A DNA stretch of 64,000 nt from Rhabdophis nuchalis (GCA_039707465.1 CM077644.1:83701375-83765374); one strand, 5' to 3'; numbered from the stretch's first letter, positions 21,624-33,135 are shown. Program-made: numbers and translations. The notes: generated by a model from the letters alone, not told the origin.

Positions 21624-23779
21624 CAGTGGCGTAGCGTGGGTTGTCAGCACCCGGGGCAAAGCAAGTAATTTGCGCCCCCTAACCCGTGGATTTTAGCACT
21701 CGAGTCTCTTCCACTAGATTAGTTAAAGAAACCCTTACCCCCTAAGCACATGTATTGTTTGTTATGAAAATACTGATGTAATTAAAGTAAAATGCATCTA
21801 AATACAAGTTTATTTTCAAACACTTTATTGAGTGCGAACATGCATTACACATTCTCCACATTTTCAGCAGGTCTATGAATACAAATCTACAAATGTAGTA
21901 ACCTAGCATGGGCCATGCTATTCTTTCACAACTCGCTGTAGAAACAGTGATAGTAAGAAAGATTCTTAATGTGACAACAAAGTTAGTTAAACTTTCTTGC
22001 AGCTTCCACTTATACACCCAGCGAAGCAAATCTAAAGCTGACCAGTTTGCAACCCGCTCATCAGGATTGACCTCCTTATACAAGATAATGTGGTGCCGAA
22101 GTCGAGTTATTTCGGTGAGCATAGATGCAGCATTCAATTCCGTGTACTGAGCACACGTGTGCTGAATTTGTTTCTTAATAAAATCATCTTTTTTAGTATC
22201 CAACAATGTTTGGATTGGCAAAAAAGCAAATCGCTGGTGCAGCGTATTCATCTGCGTAGTACGTTTTTTAATTTCTGCCTGAAGCTGATCCATTGCTTCC
22301 AGTTGTTCTCTGCTTGTTTCCTGTATTAAGGTCAAGCCAGCATCACAACTGTTCTCACCATCCATCTTCTTGCGTCTTCCAACTCTTCTCTCTGTAGGTA
22401 TGCAATAGGTTTTGCATACCTGCAGAGCTTTCTCAGTTGCCATTCGACTCTGCGGCACACTGGACAAGAGACCCCCACGACGCAGCCTCCCCACCAACCG
22501 CCACTCTTCTGCCCCAAGCACAGCCAGCAGCAAATTGGGCTCCGACGAAGTTTCCACAGCGGGTGGAGAGAGAAAAAAACCCCAAAAAACCCGGTCAAAA
22601 GAGGATGGAGGCTTTTTTTTTTTTTGTGTTAAAGCCCCGGGTGGGTCGTCGGCATGACACACCTCAGAGGCTTGCTCTTTTCTGGCTTCCCCCTTTCCCT
22701 GCAGAGAAGTGCAAAACTAGACCAAGCCTCGCCTAAGAGACGTTGCTGGGAACCCGCCAACCCCCGGACGCCCTCTTCTTCACCCGCTCTTTCCCCCGAG
22801 CTGCGAAGACTCCCCTCAGCCATTCAAGGCCTAATTGAACCTTGCTAGAGAGACCTAGGAAGACCGGGAAAGGGGAGGGGGGGCGTCTGAATCCCTGCTG
22901 CAGGCCTTGCTATTCTAAATTAACCCCTCCCCTCCTCCTCGGGCAGCCCTGAGGAGAGCGGCGGCAGAGTGGGGAAAGCGCGAGCGAGTGAGCGAGCGAG
23001 CAAACGGGCGAGCAAGCGAGAGGGGTTGTGGAAAGGAGGGGAGGAGGCGGGGGGGGGTTACCTGCAGAGCACCGGGGAGCTTGCTGCTTTCTCCTCGGCA
23101 TGCTGGTGTTGCCGCCGTCTCTTCAGCCGCCCTCCTCCTCCTCCTCCCTCAGCCGCCGCTGGAGAGCTTCCGCACAGGACTCTTCCAATCCCCACTCTTT
23201 TCATGCAGAAACAAACAAGACACACAAGACTAACAAAAATGGGGGTGGGGGTGGGAGGAAGGGATGGGGAAAGGGAGCAGCAGCCCAAGGGCTTCTTCTG
23301 CCACTTCCAAGTCCGCTTGGGGGGACCCGGCGGGAGGGGCGGGGGAAGGAGGGGAGGGGGCGAAAAGTTTGCGCGGGTTCGCTGCTCCGGGCCGGCGGCT
23401 CGTCGGGTGTCCTTCTCCCGGGTCAACTCCTGGCGACGCCAACGGGGAGCAGAGGTTGCAAAGGGGGGGCTGGCGGTGCTGCTGGGATGCCGCTGCCCCC
23501 CGACCGGGCGCGGGGGATGCCAAGCGCCGTCGCCACGCCAAAAACTTGCGGAGGCAATGTTTTCATTTACAAGGTTGATTTCTGACCTTCCCGCGCCCCC
23601 CTCCAACGCGCGCGTACACACGCCCTTGGGGCTTTCCTCCTCCTCCTCCTCCCTTCTTTTTCCGTGGCTGTTTGGAAAAGTTACTTCAGAGACCAAACAA
23701 AGCTCACCCGCCGCGCGCCCCCCCAGATGTTGCGCCCGGTGCGGCCGGCCCCCCCTGCACCCCCCACGCTACGCCTCTG
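21624..23779 (-). mobile_element. hAT transposon with deleted transposase, 2.16 kb
   Basis: Left end CAGTGGCGTAGCGTGGG and the complement of the right end CAGAGGCGTAGCGTGGG form 17-bp terminal inverted repeats with one mismatch. Perfect 8-bp target duplications TTCCTCCC lie at 21616-21623 and 23780-23787. The transposase remnant reads on the minus strand, so the element's 5' end is at 23779. The first 1.1 kb of that end (22.4-23.78 kb) is strongly GC- and CpG-rich. It is an internally deleted copy. Confidence 0.93.
21742..22662 (-). pseudogene. Truncated hAT transposase, C-terminal dimerisation region
   Basis: A 306-codon open frame. Residues about 105-200 are helical and charged (EQLEAMDQLQAEIKKRTTQM). 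Residues about 203-241 hold NWSALDLLRWVYKWKLQESL followed by LRIFLTITVSTASCER, the signature of the hAT C-terminal dimerisation domain as in ZMYM-like hAT transposases. After CER the expected SFSKL-type continuation is absent, and the frame runs into sequence with an AATAAA polyadenylation signal near 21822-21827. The BED/zinc-finger region and most of the RNase-H-like core seen in full proteins (roughly 600-800 residues) are missing. The first 75 or so codons are probably translated leader. An internal Met at MATEKALQ is a more likely original start. It cannot encode an active transposase. Confidence 0.8.
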
Positions 23780-23787
23780 TTCCTCCC

Positions 23788-25651
23788 TCCCTCTCCCTCT
23801 CCCTCCCCCCCATCCCTCTCTCTATGTGGGACCCACAAACAAAGAGAGAGAGAGAAAAAAGTTGGTAGTACATGTAAAAAAGCATGATAAATAGGAAATC
23901 TCGATCTAATCCAAATGAAGGGGTTCATTTTGTTTTGAAGCATTCTCTAGCTTTTTGTTCTATATATTTACCTCTGAATGGATGGCAGGCTCAGACCTGC
24001 ACTCAGAAGGGACCAGTAATATTGTTTTAAGGTTATTGATTCTAAAGATGGCAAGGGAGAAATTCAGGGTCATTATGCCGCAGGCATCTGAAGTGAGAAA
24101 ATCTGTGACAAGGAAATAGGCTTCTGGGAAGATATGAAAGGGCTTTGGGATTGAAGGAGAGAAACGTTGCTCTGGCTACGTATGCACTAGAGAGTTTGCA
24201 ACATTACAGTTCAGTGAGCTCAAACTGTGAACCTGAAACCCAGCATTATCTTTAATAGCTTGAAGAAATGAAAATATTCTAGCCCAGGTGTCAAATCAAC
24301 ATTCCATAAAGGCAACTATGGACTAATTCCAGATGTTTAAGTTGCTTTGCCTCAATGCAATTCATAAAACAATATCACCTTCTCTGCATTTAGGAGTAAA
24401 GCACTGCATTGGGACTCCCAAGCTTTCACTTGACATCATTAATGTGGTTTAAACTACAGCCTATCTTGCTCAGTGTATGTTTTCTGTGTTGTCTTTTTTT
24501 TAAAGAAAAAAATAACAAAAAGAAAAACAAGAGCTGAAAAATTAAGTGGTTCCTTTCTACTTTTATAACCAAACATTGCCGAATAAGTGTTTATGATAAG
24601 TGTTATTATTACAATTATTTTAAAGATTAACCATTTGGTTATTAATATATAAACAGTATGTTAATATATTAATATTATTAATATATTTCTTGCTTTTTTT
24701 TTCTTATCTTGGAAAGGACTTAGGGTTTGGGTCACACAGAACTAGAAATTTGAAGCCACCCAACCAAAACTTCATATATACGAAAAGCTATTTCTAAAGA
24801 TGATCAAGGTATCATGAGAATTTTATTTTCTGAACTGATCTGAAGGGAGATGATTCTGAAAGTTGGAATTTATTTATATGCCCACAAGGGACTTCTTGTA
24901 TCTCTATTGGTTTTGAGTTCAAATTATCAGAAAAATTTAGGGAGGGAGATTCCTCTGCAGTCATATGAGCGTGAAAAGAGAGAGAGTTGCTACTTCAGTG
25001 AGTCAAAGACAAACACTCTATTTACACTCCTGCAAATTGCAAAGTATCATTTTCCATTTAAACACAAACAATGAACAAGCTTAATAATAATATAGTGATA
25101 ATTAGGGGACTTGTAAGCCCATAAATCAAATCCCCTGCTCAGTATCAGAATCCAGATCATCCAATGAAGAGAAACCCATCACTTCTCTGGATAACTGACC
25201 CATGTTGAAGTGGAATCACTTCAATTTACACATTAAAGCATGAAAAAAATCATTTATAATCAAGACTTGATAGCTTTAAACAGGCCGTTTTTGAATGGGC
25301 TTTACTTATAAATATGTTTTCAAGATCATTTAAATTGTGATCACAGATAGAGGCAACCATTTACCTTTTGGGAGCAGATGGGTCATAACCAGTTCTTACC
25401 TAACTAAGTTCTGAAGATGTTCTGAAACACTGGGAGATTAATTCAAGTGAAAATATCTTAGACCCTAGACCCAAAGTCTTGGGCAATGAAAAGATATCTA
25501 TGAGTTTGAGGAATTACATTGAAGACAAAATTATGGAGGCTGAATAGGAAGAAGGGCATCACTTCATATATTCACTCTTAAATTACTAAACCACCCTTGT
25601 CCATCAGCATTCTGATGTTGGTCCGTTCATCTGATTCCTTATCACATGATT
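23788..25651. other. Unannotated AT-rich sequence
   Basis: Just right of the hAT target duplication there is a short C/T-rich then (AGAG)n patch (23788-23856). The remaining 1.8 kb shows no recognised repeat or coding region. Confidence 0.45.
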
Positions 25652-25652
25652 A

Positions 25653-25713
<61 letters not shown>
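25652..25713. repeat. (TGTC)n microsatellite
   Basis: About 15 uninterrupted TGTC units. Confidence 0.97.
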
Positions 25714-26199
25714 GGAACACGACAGCTGATAAAGCCTAGGTAGAAATAAACAGGCTTAAATTTAATTTTACCAAGGCAGAGTGGTTAAGAAATCTGAAAC
25801 GGAATCCAGCAACAGTCTGTTTTGACTCTGGATGGTATAGTGATCCAACAGAGAGAACTGTAGAGTCTCCTAGACCTCTGAAGAACAGGCCATAACCAGG
25901 AAGGCCACTGCACAATTTCTATCTTGTATCTTTCTTGTAGCTTTTCCTGGATCAGGAGGAAAAATGGACTTGCAGTCTCTCATGACCTGGTGACTTCATA
26001 ACTCAGGTTATTGGAAATTATTCTATAGAGAGTTGTCCTTGAAAACCACACAGAAGCTTAATTTGGTATAACATGGAACAGTTCAGATAATTAGAGAACA
26101 TCAAGGGCTGCCAGTGTAACAGGTGCACTATGGAAACTGTAAATGCTGTGAGTTTAACTTCCTTGTGCAATTAAGAGATGATTGTCACTTTTACAGGTC
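25714..26199. other. Unannotated sequence
   Basis: No feature recognised. Confidence 0.4.
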
Positions 26200-26535
26200 T
26201 ACATGGCAAAGGACTGAAATGTTCATGATTATCTTCCCTCAGATTTGGGTGGTCCCAAACCAGTTGGCCTTTGGTAAGGTCTTTAAAAGCCTACTCCCTG
26301 CTCCCCTCCCCAGACATTGTTAAGGTGCTAGCTGAGCCTTTCTGAGACATAGTTTTAGAATGTTAATATGTTGTGATTTGGCCTCGGTTATGTTACAATG
26401 TGATGTGGTTGTGAGCTTTTGATGTACTTAGATTATTTTCTTCTGTGTTTTTAATTATGTCAGCCACCCAGGTTCTTAATTTACAAGTTGGGCAGCCATA
26501 TAATTGCCCCAACAAATTACCTAACAAACAAGAGA
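26200..26535 (+). mobile_element. Old L2/CR1-group LINE 3' end
   Basis: The segment at 26240-26300 resembles the end of an L2-type open frame. 26460-26520 (GTCAGCCACCCAGGTTC, then GGGCAGCCATATAATTG) matches the degraded CCGCCCAGAGTCC..GGGCGGCATATAAAT tail motif, with ACAAACAAG-like tail repeats. Heavily mutated. Confidence 0.5.
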
Positions 26536-26743
26536 ATTAAATGTAGAGTTGGAGAGACATGAAAAATGGAACACATCTGGATGTCAGACCTCTTGTTGTT
26601 CTTTTTGAGCTATTCTGCTGAATGCTTCTATTGTCTAACTAAATGAAGCCTCACAGGGATAAAAATACAAATAGGTCACCCTGATCTTTTGGATTACAGT
26701 TCTAAAAAAGCAAAGCAAATGGAAAAAAATTGTGGTAGATACA

Positions 26744-27314
26744 ATCCTACCTCTCCGACCGGTCGCAATTTGTATTGACAGGAGGGCAGAGATCGACTTC
26801 GAGGCCCCTCACATGTGGGGTGCCTCAGGGGTCGGTCCTCTCACCCCTCTTGTTCAACACCTATATGAAGCTGCTGGGTGAGATCATCCGTGGTTTTGGG
26901 GTGGAGTACCATCAGTACGCTGATGATACTCAGCTGTACATCTCCACGCCTAACCACCCCAACAATGCCATTGAAGTGATGTCCCGGTGTCTGGAGGCCG
27001 TACGAATCTGGATGGGGAGGAACAAGCGCCGACTCAACCCGTCAAAGACCGAGTGGCTGTGGTTTCCGGCATCCTGATATAGCCAGTTAGTTCCATCTCT
27101 GGCTATCGGGGGCGAGTCATTAGCCCCCGCAGAAAGGGTTCGCAACTTGGGCGTCCTCCTGGACTCTCGGCTGTCCCTGGATGACCAGGTGACAGCCGTG
27201 GCCAGGGGGGACCTTCTATCAGGTTTACCTGATATGCCAGTTGCGCCCCTTTCTAGATTGGGATTCCCTACGCATGGTCACTCAAGCCCTCGTTATTTCC
27301 CACCTGGACTACTG
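26744..27314 (+). mobile_element. LINE copy A, 5' part, interrupted
   Basis: An L2/CR1-group LINE 5'-truncated within the reverse transcriptase. It encodes GVPQGSVLSPLLFN and YADDTQLYIS (YADD codons at 26916-26927) in an open frame to 27077. A stop and frame changes follow in the NLGVLLDSRLSLDDQVTAVA region, and it breaks off after a codon series matching HLDY at 27300-27314. Its continuation is found 900 bp downstream at 28215. Confidence 0.9.
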
Positions 27315-28214
27315 GCGCCCCGGTTCAGCCAGATTATTCCAACTCTGGCCATTGGGGGCGAAACACCGGCCACCGTGGAGAGGGCGCGCAATTTGGGTGT
27401 CCTCCTGGATTCCCCGCTGTCTATGGAAGATCATGTGGCAGCCGTGGCCAGGGGGGCGTTTCATCAGGTTCGCCTGATGCGCCAATTGCGCCCCTTACTG
27501 GACCGGGGTGCCTTACGCACAGTCACTCAAGCACTCGTCACGTCTCGACTCAACTACTGTAATGCTCTCTACATGGGGCTTCCCTTGAGGTGCACCCGAA
27601 AGCTGCAGCTAGTCCAGAACGCAGCCGCGCGGGTGATTACGGGAGCGCCTAGACACTCCCACATAACACCTATCCTGCGCGAGCTGCACTGGCTTCCTGT
27701 GGTCTTTCGGGTGCGCTTCAAGGTTTTAACGACCATCTTTAAAGTGCTACATTGGCTCGGGGCCTAGTTATATGCGAGACCGCCTCCTGCCCCATACATC
27801 CCTCAGACCGATACGCTCCCACAGAGAGGGCCTCCTCAGGGTGCCGTCGGCTGGACAATGCTGACTGGCGACACCCAGGGGGAGAGCCTTCTCTGTGGCG
27901 GGCCCAGCCCTCTGGAACGACTTACCCCCTGAACTCCGCACCATCTCCGACCTCTGCCTCTTCCGCAAGTGCCTGAAGACACACCTATTTCATCTAGCCG
28001 GCCTAGCGTAACCTCCATACTGACTATTAGATAGTTTTTAAACTTGGGATTTTAATTCGGTTTTTAGCGCAGGGTTTATTTATTAGAATAAGTATTTTAA
28101 ATTTCATATATTTTATATATTTTGTATGTATTTTAACATCCCTGTGCGCCACCCTGGGTCCTAACAAGGAGAAGGGCGGGGTATAAATTTAATAAAATAA
28201 ATAAATAAAATAAA
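27315..28214 (+). mobile_element. LINE copy B inserted in copy A
   Basis: Starts abruptly at sequence matching codons for APRFSQI and repeats the NLGVLLD..LDYC segment already present in copy A. It then runs through ALYMGLPLRCTR (27566-27605), HITPILRELHWLPVVF and the terminal ALWNDLPPELRTISDL segment to a 3' UTR with CCACCCTGGGTCC (28148-28160) and an (AAAT)n tail at 28185-28214. A frameshift near 27760 separates LHWLGA from the rest. This is the B subtype, as at 61 kb. Confidence 0.9.
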
Positions 28215-28850
28215 TAATGCTCTCTACATGGGGCTCCCCTTGAGGTGCACCCGGAGACTCCAGCTGGTACAGGATGCGGCCGTGTGGGGGATTCTGGGAG
28301 CCTCACGGTACTTCTGTATAACACCTCTCCTGCGCGAGCTGCACTGGCTGCCTGTGGTCTTCCAGGTGCACTTCAAGATATTGGTGACCATCTTCAAAGC
28401 GCTCCATGGCATGGGTCCTGGTTATTTGCGAGACTGCCTCCTACCACACACCTCCCTCCGTCCTGTCCGCTCCCACAGAGAGTGCCTCCTCAGGGTGCCG
28501 TCCACCGGTCAATGCCGGCTGGCGACTCCCAGGAGTAGGGCCTTCTCTGTGGCGGGTTTGGCCCTTTGGAACGACCTACCCCCCGATCTTCGCACCATCG
28601 CTGAGCTACGCCTTTTCCGTCGGACGCTCAAAACGCATTTTTTCCACCTGGCTGGCCTGGCATAGATAAATTGGTTGAATTTTAAATTTAATATTTAATT
28701 GTTTTAACTATTTTAGCACAGATTTAATTATTTAATTCGGTTTTATATTGTACATATTTGTTGTGGTTTTATCTTTTCTGTGCACTGCCCTGAGTCCTAC
28801 CTCGGGGAATAGGGCGGTATATAAATTTAATAAAATAAATAAATAAATTT
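28215..28850 (+). mobile_element. LINE copy A, 3' part, after the insertion
   Basis: Resumes with NALYMGLPLRCTRRLQLVQD exactly where copy A stopped. It encodes the C-terminal region (open frame 28228-28665), including PLLRELHWLPVVFQVHF and ALWNDLPPDLRTIAELRLF, and ends in a 3' UTR with CTGCCCTGAGTCC (28785-28797) and an AATAAAATAAATAAATAAAT tail. The CTGAGTCC tail is the A subtype, unlike the inserted copy. Confidence 0.92.
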
Positions 28851-30090
28851 ATATTTTACCAAATAGGACAGAGGCTGATACCTAACACCACACTCAGGTT
28901 ATCAGTATCAGGGCTGAGAAATTAATCTAACAACCTCTATTTCCATGGTTCATATTTTCTGGAAAGTTATGTCAATGGATTATATGGTCCACTTCTTCTG
29001 TTTTTCTCCCATTGTTTATCTTCTTTGAGTTAAAGGATCTATATCGCTTATAGAGTAATGGGGAAATATCAGTACATATGATAAAGACTAAGCACCAAAA
29101 CATGAAACTACTATGCAATTTGGAAACAAAACAAAAACCTATTTTCATCCACCAACAAATCAGTGGTAGAAGTAATTTTTTTCTTCCTAAGAGTAAAGTA
29201 TTTCATTTCATATCTATCTGAATGAGAATAATTTCTCTGACGCATCATTGTATTCTTACCTTTGTGTTGTCATGAAATATTGTAATTTCATAACAAATTT
29301 AATTTATCATTCATTGCAAAATTATTTATGTTAAAGATACTTAGTACAGATATTTGTCATCTGTGACAAACTGAACAGGAGACAAGTCGCATTATATAAA
29401 TATCCTTCTTGTAACCATGTTAAATAGGGTATTTTAAGATTTTGCTTTCTATCATTCTGATAAATGAAAAATGTGTTTTAAATAAGAACAGGTGCATAGA
29501 AAATCTGGAAACAGATTCACATCACAGCAGAAAAAGAAAAGCAAAAAATCCCAAAACCCTGAGGTTATTTTCCAGATGGACACAGAGTAACACCTCTTTT
29601 TAAAGTTTTCCCAATTTTCCATTTTTTTTCTTTCTAACATTCAGACAGATAAACAGATACTTTCATCATATCATCTGTAAATAAGATTAGAAATTTCCCA
29701 TAAGAAGTGAGTTTTATGACCATTTCTTATATTACACTGTTTCTCTCCATTTAGAAGGGATCCTCAAAATAAATCCTAAGGGCAGAATTCAAATGGTAAA
29801 AGCTGTGTAGTCTGTTAGAATAAAGTGAGTATATGTGTTTAAAAGGATGTTTGTGTGCAATTGGATAGGAAGGGGAAAGTCTGAAATAATATATCCCATC
29901 CCCAGACCTAACATGAAGAATACTTATGGATGCTAAAATAAGAACTTTGATAAGCTTCAAACAAAAGTATATAAAAGTATATAAAAGTATATAAAAATGT
30001 ATTGAAGAATAATGTATTGAAAATATATTAAGAAATTATATACCTCAAAATATATAAGGTCACCATTACAAAAGCATAACACTATTAATG
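28851..30090. other. Unannotated AT-rich sequence
   Basis: Contains three tandem AGTATATAAA units near 29965-29997. Nothing else recognised. Confidence 0.45.
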
Positions 30091-30098
30091 GAATAGAA

Positions 30099-30469
30099 CA
30101 GTGATGGCTAACCTTTTTTGGCTTGCGTGCCAAAAGCAGGGGGAGCGCAGGGGGGTCGTGTGTGGGCGTGCAACACCCATAATGCTATGTGCGCCACCCC
30201 CTGCTTTTGATGTTCCTTTTTTGCCCTCCCCAGGTGCCAGAGGCTTTCTAGGAGCCTGGGGAGGGTGAAAACAACCTCCCCCCCACCTCCAGAGGCTTCA
30301 GGAGCTTCCCTGAAGCCTCCTTCCCTGAAAAACGGCCTCAAAAGAAGGCCAAAATCAGCTGGCCAGCACACACATGCACACTGGAGCTGACAGGGCAACG
30401 CCTCATGTGCCCTCAGAAATGGTTCTGTGTGCCATCTGTGGCACCCGTGCCATAGGTTCGCCATCACAG
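30099..30469. mobile_element. hAT MITE of the CAGTGATGGC family, 371 bp
   Basis: The left end CAGTGATGGCTAACC is complementary, with two mismatches, to the right end GGTTCGCCATCACAG. Perfect 8-bp target duplications GAATAGAA lie at 30091-30098 and 30470-30477. The interior is 60% or more GC by eye and noncoding; the 119-codon minus frame at 30108-30467 is a shadow. Confidence 0.93.
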
Positions 30470-30477
30470 GAATAGAA

Positions 30478-30605
30478 CATACAATAACATAGAATAATAG
30501 CGTTGAAAGGGAGCTTGGAGGTCTTCCACTCCAATCCCCAGCTTAAACAGGAGACCATACAAATGAATGCTTAATCTCTTCTTGAAAATCTCTGCAAATC
30601 ACATC
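30478..30605 (-). mobile_element. CR1-like 3' end remnant
   Basis: ATAGAATAATAGCGTTGAAAGG, then GAGGTCTTCCACTCCAATCC, then AGGAGACCATAC and TTAATCTCTTCTTGAAAATC reproduce the reversed 3' end of chicken-type CR1. Directly abuts the hAT target duplication. Confidence 0.7.
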
Positions 30606-31199
30606 AAAGAATCAAAAGAGTTTTTGCTTGCCAAAAAGTTTTTTTCTGGTTGCGAATTTCACACACCAATCAATTAGGTCTACATATTATAGCTGTCCTG
30701 TATTTTTTTTCTTAGCCAAGTGGTTTAAAGTTGGGGGTTATCTGTTGCTCACTTCTATGGATTCATGTACCCACAAGAATATTAAATCAATCGATTGTAT
30801 CTTTTGGAAGGCAAAGATGCCTCAGGGATGTGTTATTTTAACACCCAGTGACCGGGGGGGGGGGGGGAAGCAAGGGGAAATTATTTTTTATTTGAATATG
30901 TATAAATTATGAAAAAGGTACATAAAGTACACCTGAATATTATTTATCTATTTCAAGAATGAAGATGGCTGATATTCTACATACACAACTCTTAATGTGC
31001 TACCTCGTGAAGAATTGAACTTGAAAAATCTTCACATACAGACGATGCTAACGACTCTCTCTCTGTCTCTTTCTGTCTCTCTCCTTCCTTCCCTCTGCCC
31101 CTTTCTCCACACTCACATAAGTACCTTCTAACCACAAAGTACAAAACAAAAACAAAATAACTGTAATATAATGCTAAGGCATCATAACATAAAGTACTA
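30606..31199. other. Unannotated sequence
   Basis: Contains a G-run (30855-30867) and a C/T-rich tract (31052-31110). No other feature recognised. Confidence 0.4.
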
Positions 31200-32090
31200 T
31201 GAAATTAGTACATCTATATTGGGCTCAAGTAACATCCCTGATTAGTTTCTGGGGGAAAAGCCAGATCTACATAACCTTCTAAAGGCCAAGATGATTTCAG
31301 GAGCAGGCAGTTCCATAGGGTAAGTTATGTAGGGGAGTGTCTCCTACAACCCAACAAATAATATTATTTAATAGAGAAAAGTGTCCTGTCAGTAGTGGTG
31401 GGATGGGTAAAAATATATAGGGAGAGCTGATCCTGTAAGCAATTTGGTTGTCTGACACACAGAACTTTAAAAGTAAAAACAGCACCTTGCATTGCATCTG
31501 GGAGTATCTTGGGATCCACTGTATCTTGCAGAACAACCGTATAGCATGGGGGAACCCCAGTAGACCCAAAATTGCACCTACTGCTGAATTCTGGAGCAAT
31601 TGAGACTTCTCAGTATTTTTCAAGGGCAGCCTCATCTAAGTAGTCCAAGTGAAAAGTGTCTGAGGCATGACTGACCATGGGCAGAGCCTCCCAGTCCAGG
31701 AAATTGGACACAATAGATACATGAGATGGAATTGAGCAAAACTTCCTATAGATATGGCTGCAACCTGTTCTTCAAGCAGAATCTGTGAGTCCAGGAATAC
31801 TCCCAAATTGTGCACCAAGCTATCAAGAGTTAAACACAATCCAGGAGGTGCCAAAACCCAAAGTTATTTTGTCTTGCTAGGGTTGAGTTGCCTTCTCTTT
31901 CTCAGACCCTCACAACCTTCAGGCCCTGAGTAAACACATCCAAAGCATCATTTGTCTGGCCAGGGGTATAAATGTATAACTGAGTGTCATTGGCATACTG
32001 ATGATCCAGTGCTGACAAATGACTTCACCCAGCAGTTTCATCTATATGTTAAATAGGAGTGGAGACAGAACTGAGCCCAGAAGCACCTTG
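31200..32090 (-). mobile_element. Old L2/CR1-group LINE, decayed
   Basis: Minus-strand frames at 31636-31854 (HNLGVFLDSQILLEEQVAAI) and 31297-31635 (MRLPLKNTEKSQLLQNSAV) align with the NLGVLLDSRLSMEDHVAAVA and MGLPLRCTRRLQLVQNAAA segments of the young LINEs. Position 31985-32060 matches the reverse-transcriptase region just after YADD. Stops and frameshifts are frequent. It is more diverged than any other large copy here, so probably an older subfamily. Confidence 0.8.
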
Positions 32091-32587
32091 CATAGAAGTG
32101 CCCTAGAGTAATGTTCTCTCCCCTCACTGATTCTTATGGGACAGGGAGTTAAGTAATGGCCCAGATAGTTCCTGACTCTTCTCTTCTGAGCTCCCCCCTC
32201 CTCTTCCTGGTCACATGACCCAGAGCATAATGTACACAATCTGCCTTTGCTTCTTAACTTTACACATGCATAGAAATACAGGCAGAGGCAATAGAGTGTG
32301 AAAACATATATGCATACACATTCACACACTGTATTGCTATGTTACACAGAAGAAAATGTAGAGATGATAAACCCTCTTTTGTAGTCACTGCTGGTAAATG
32401 GGGATGAGGAGGAATTTCAGAAGTCAAGCCCAGCACGCTTTCTTTATCTTGTTTCCTTCTGAATTTGAAAACCAGTGCAAATTTATTGGATTGGAATAAT
32501 TGAAACTGTACATTAATTGGATTGGCATAAACACAAGGCTGTGAAGATGAGAATATGAAAACGCATACAGGGATTTTCATGAATTTA
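32091..32587. other. Unannotated sequence
   Basis: Two overlapping short minus-strand frames without domains. No repeat recognised. Confidence 0.4.
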
Positions 32588-32763
32588 TTTTTCTTTTATT
32601 CAATTGTGTCCAATTCTAGGAAATTGCCTAGACAAGTGCAGTTGTCTTGGCAAGGTTTTTCAGAATTGTTTTGCCATTGCTTCCTTGTTAGGACTGAGAG
32701 AGTGTGACTGGTCCACGTTCATCCAATTTCCCCAAGGTTGGATTAGAACTCACCATCTCCCAG

Positions 32764-33000
32764 GTAATAACAACAACAACAACAACAACGACTATGGCAA
32801 AGGCAAGCAAGGGTAATACCAGTAGTAATAGGTGCCTTGGGTGCAATCTCAAAACAACTGGAGCACCACTTGAACACCATAGGCATTGACAGATTTGCCA
32901 TCGGTCAATTGCAGAAGGCAGCTTTACTTGGAACTGCTTTCATCCTGCAAACGATATCTGTAATACCATCAAACATCCAGGTCCTATCCCAGGTCCTTGG
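32764..33000 (+). pseudogene. C-terminal fragment of a non-LTR retrotransposon ORF
   Basis: After an (AAC)n run (32767-32789), the plus strand reads RVIPVVIGALGAISKQLEHH and then DRFAIGQLQKAALLGTAFIL, ending near 33000. The IPVVIGALG..LEKHL..LQKAALLGTARILR pattern is typical of the C terminus of several vertebrate non-LTR reverse-transcriptase polyproteins. I cannot assign the clade. The N-terminal and RT portions are absent. Confidence 0.6.
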
Positions 33001-33095
33001 TAATAATAATAGCCTTTATTGTCATTGTACATCATGTATACAATGAAATTGGTTTAGCCTCTATTGGTGCAATCCATAACAGAACATACAAAATT
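33001..33095 (-). mobile_element. CR1-L3-like 3' end fragment
   Basis: An (AAT)n run followed by CCTTTATTGTCATTGTACATC (33014-33034) and CAATGAAATTGG (33041-33052). Read in reverse this ends in ..GACAATAAAGG plus (ATT)n, a common squamate LINE 3' end. Confidence 0.5.
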
Positions 33096-33135
33096 CTAGC
33101 TTAAGGTCTAAATCACTGCACCAAACTGGTTGTCA

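Larger units (their letters stand above)
32588..33135 (-). mobile_element. tRNA-derived SINE split by retroelement sequence
   Basis: On the minus strand the tRNA head lies at 33096-33135 (complement of ACTGCACCAAACTGGTTG). The B box (complement of 32740-32751) and the body (complement of TTGCCATTGCTTCCTTGTTA at 32671-32690) lie at 32588-32763. The SINE is continuous only if 32764-33095 is removed. Same family as 14008-14228. Confidence 0.75.

Noticed and set aside
22400..23780. CpG island and first exon of a host gene
   Set aside because: The block is bounded by hAT terminal repeats and perfect 8-bp duplications, so it is more simply part of the transposon.
22969..23868. 299-codon plus-strand frame, with overlapping 185-, 212- and 103-codon frames
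   Set aside because: All lie in the GC-rich part of the hAT element, where stop codons are rare. Low-complexity Pro/Arg/Gly/Ser content and no domain.
32042..32580. Two minus-strand frames with Cys/Tyr-rich segments
   Set aside because: Short, overlapping and without family resemblance. Part lies in a decayed LINE.
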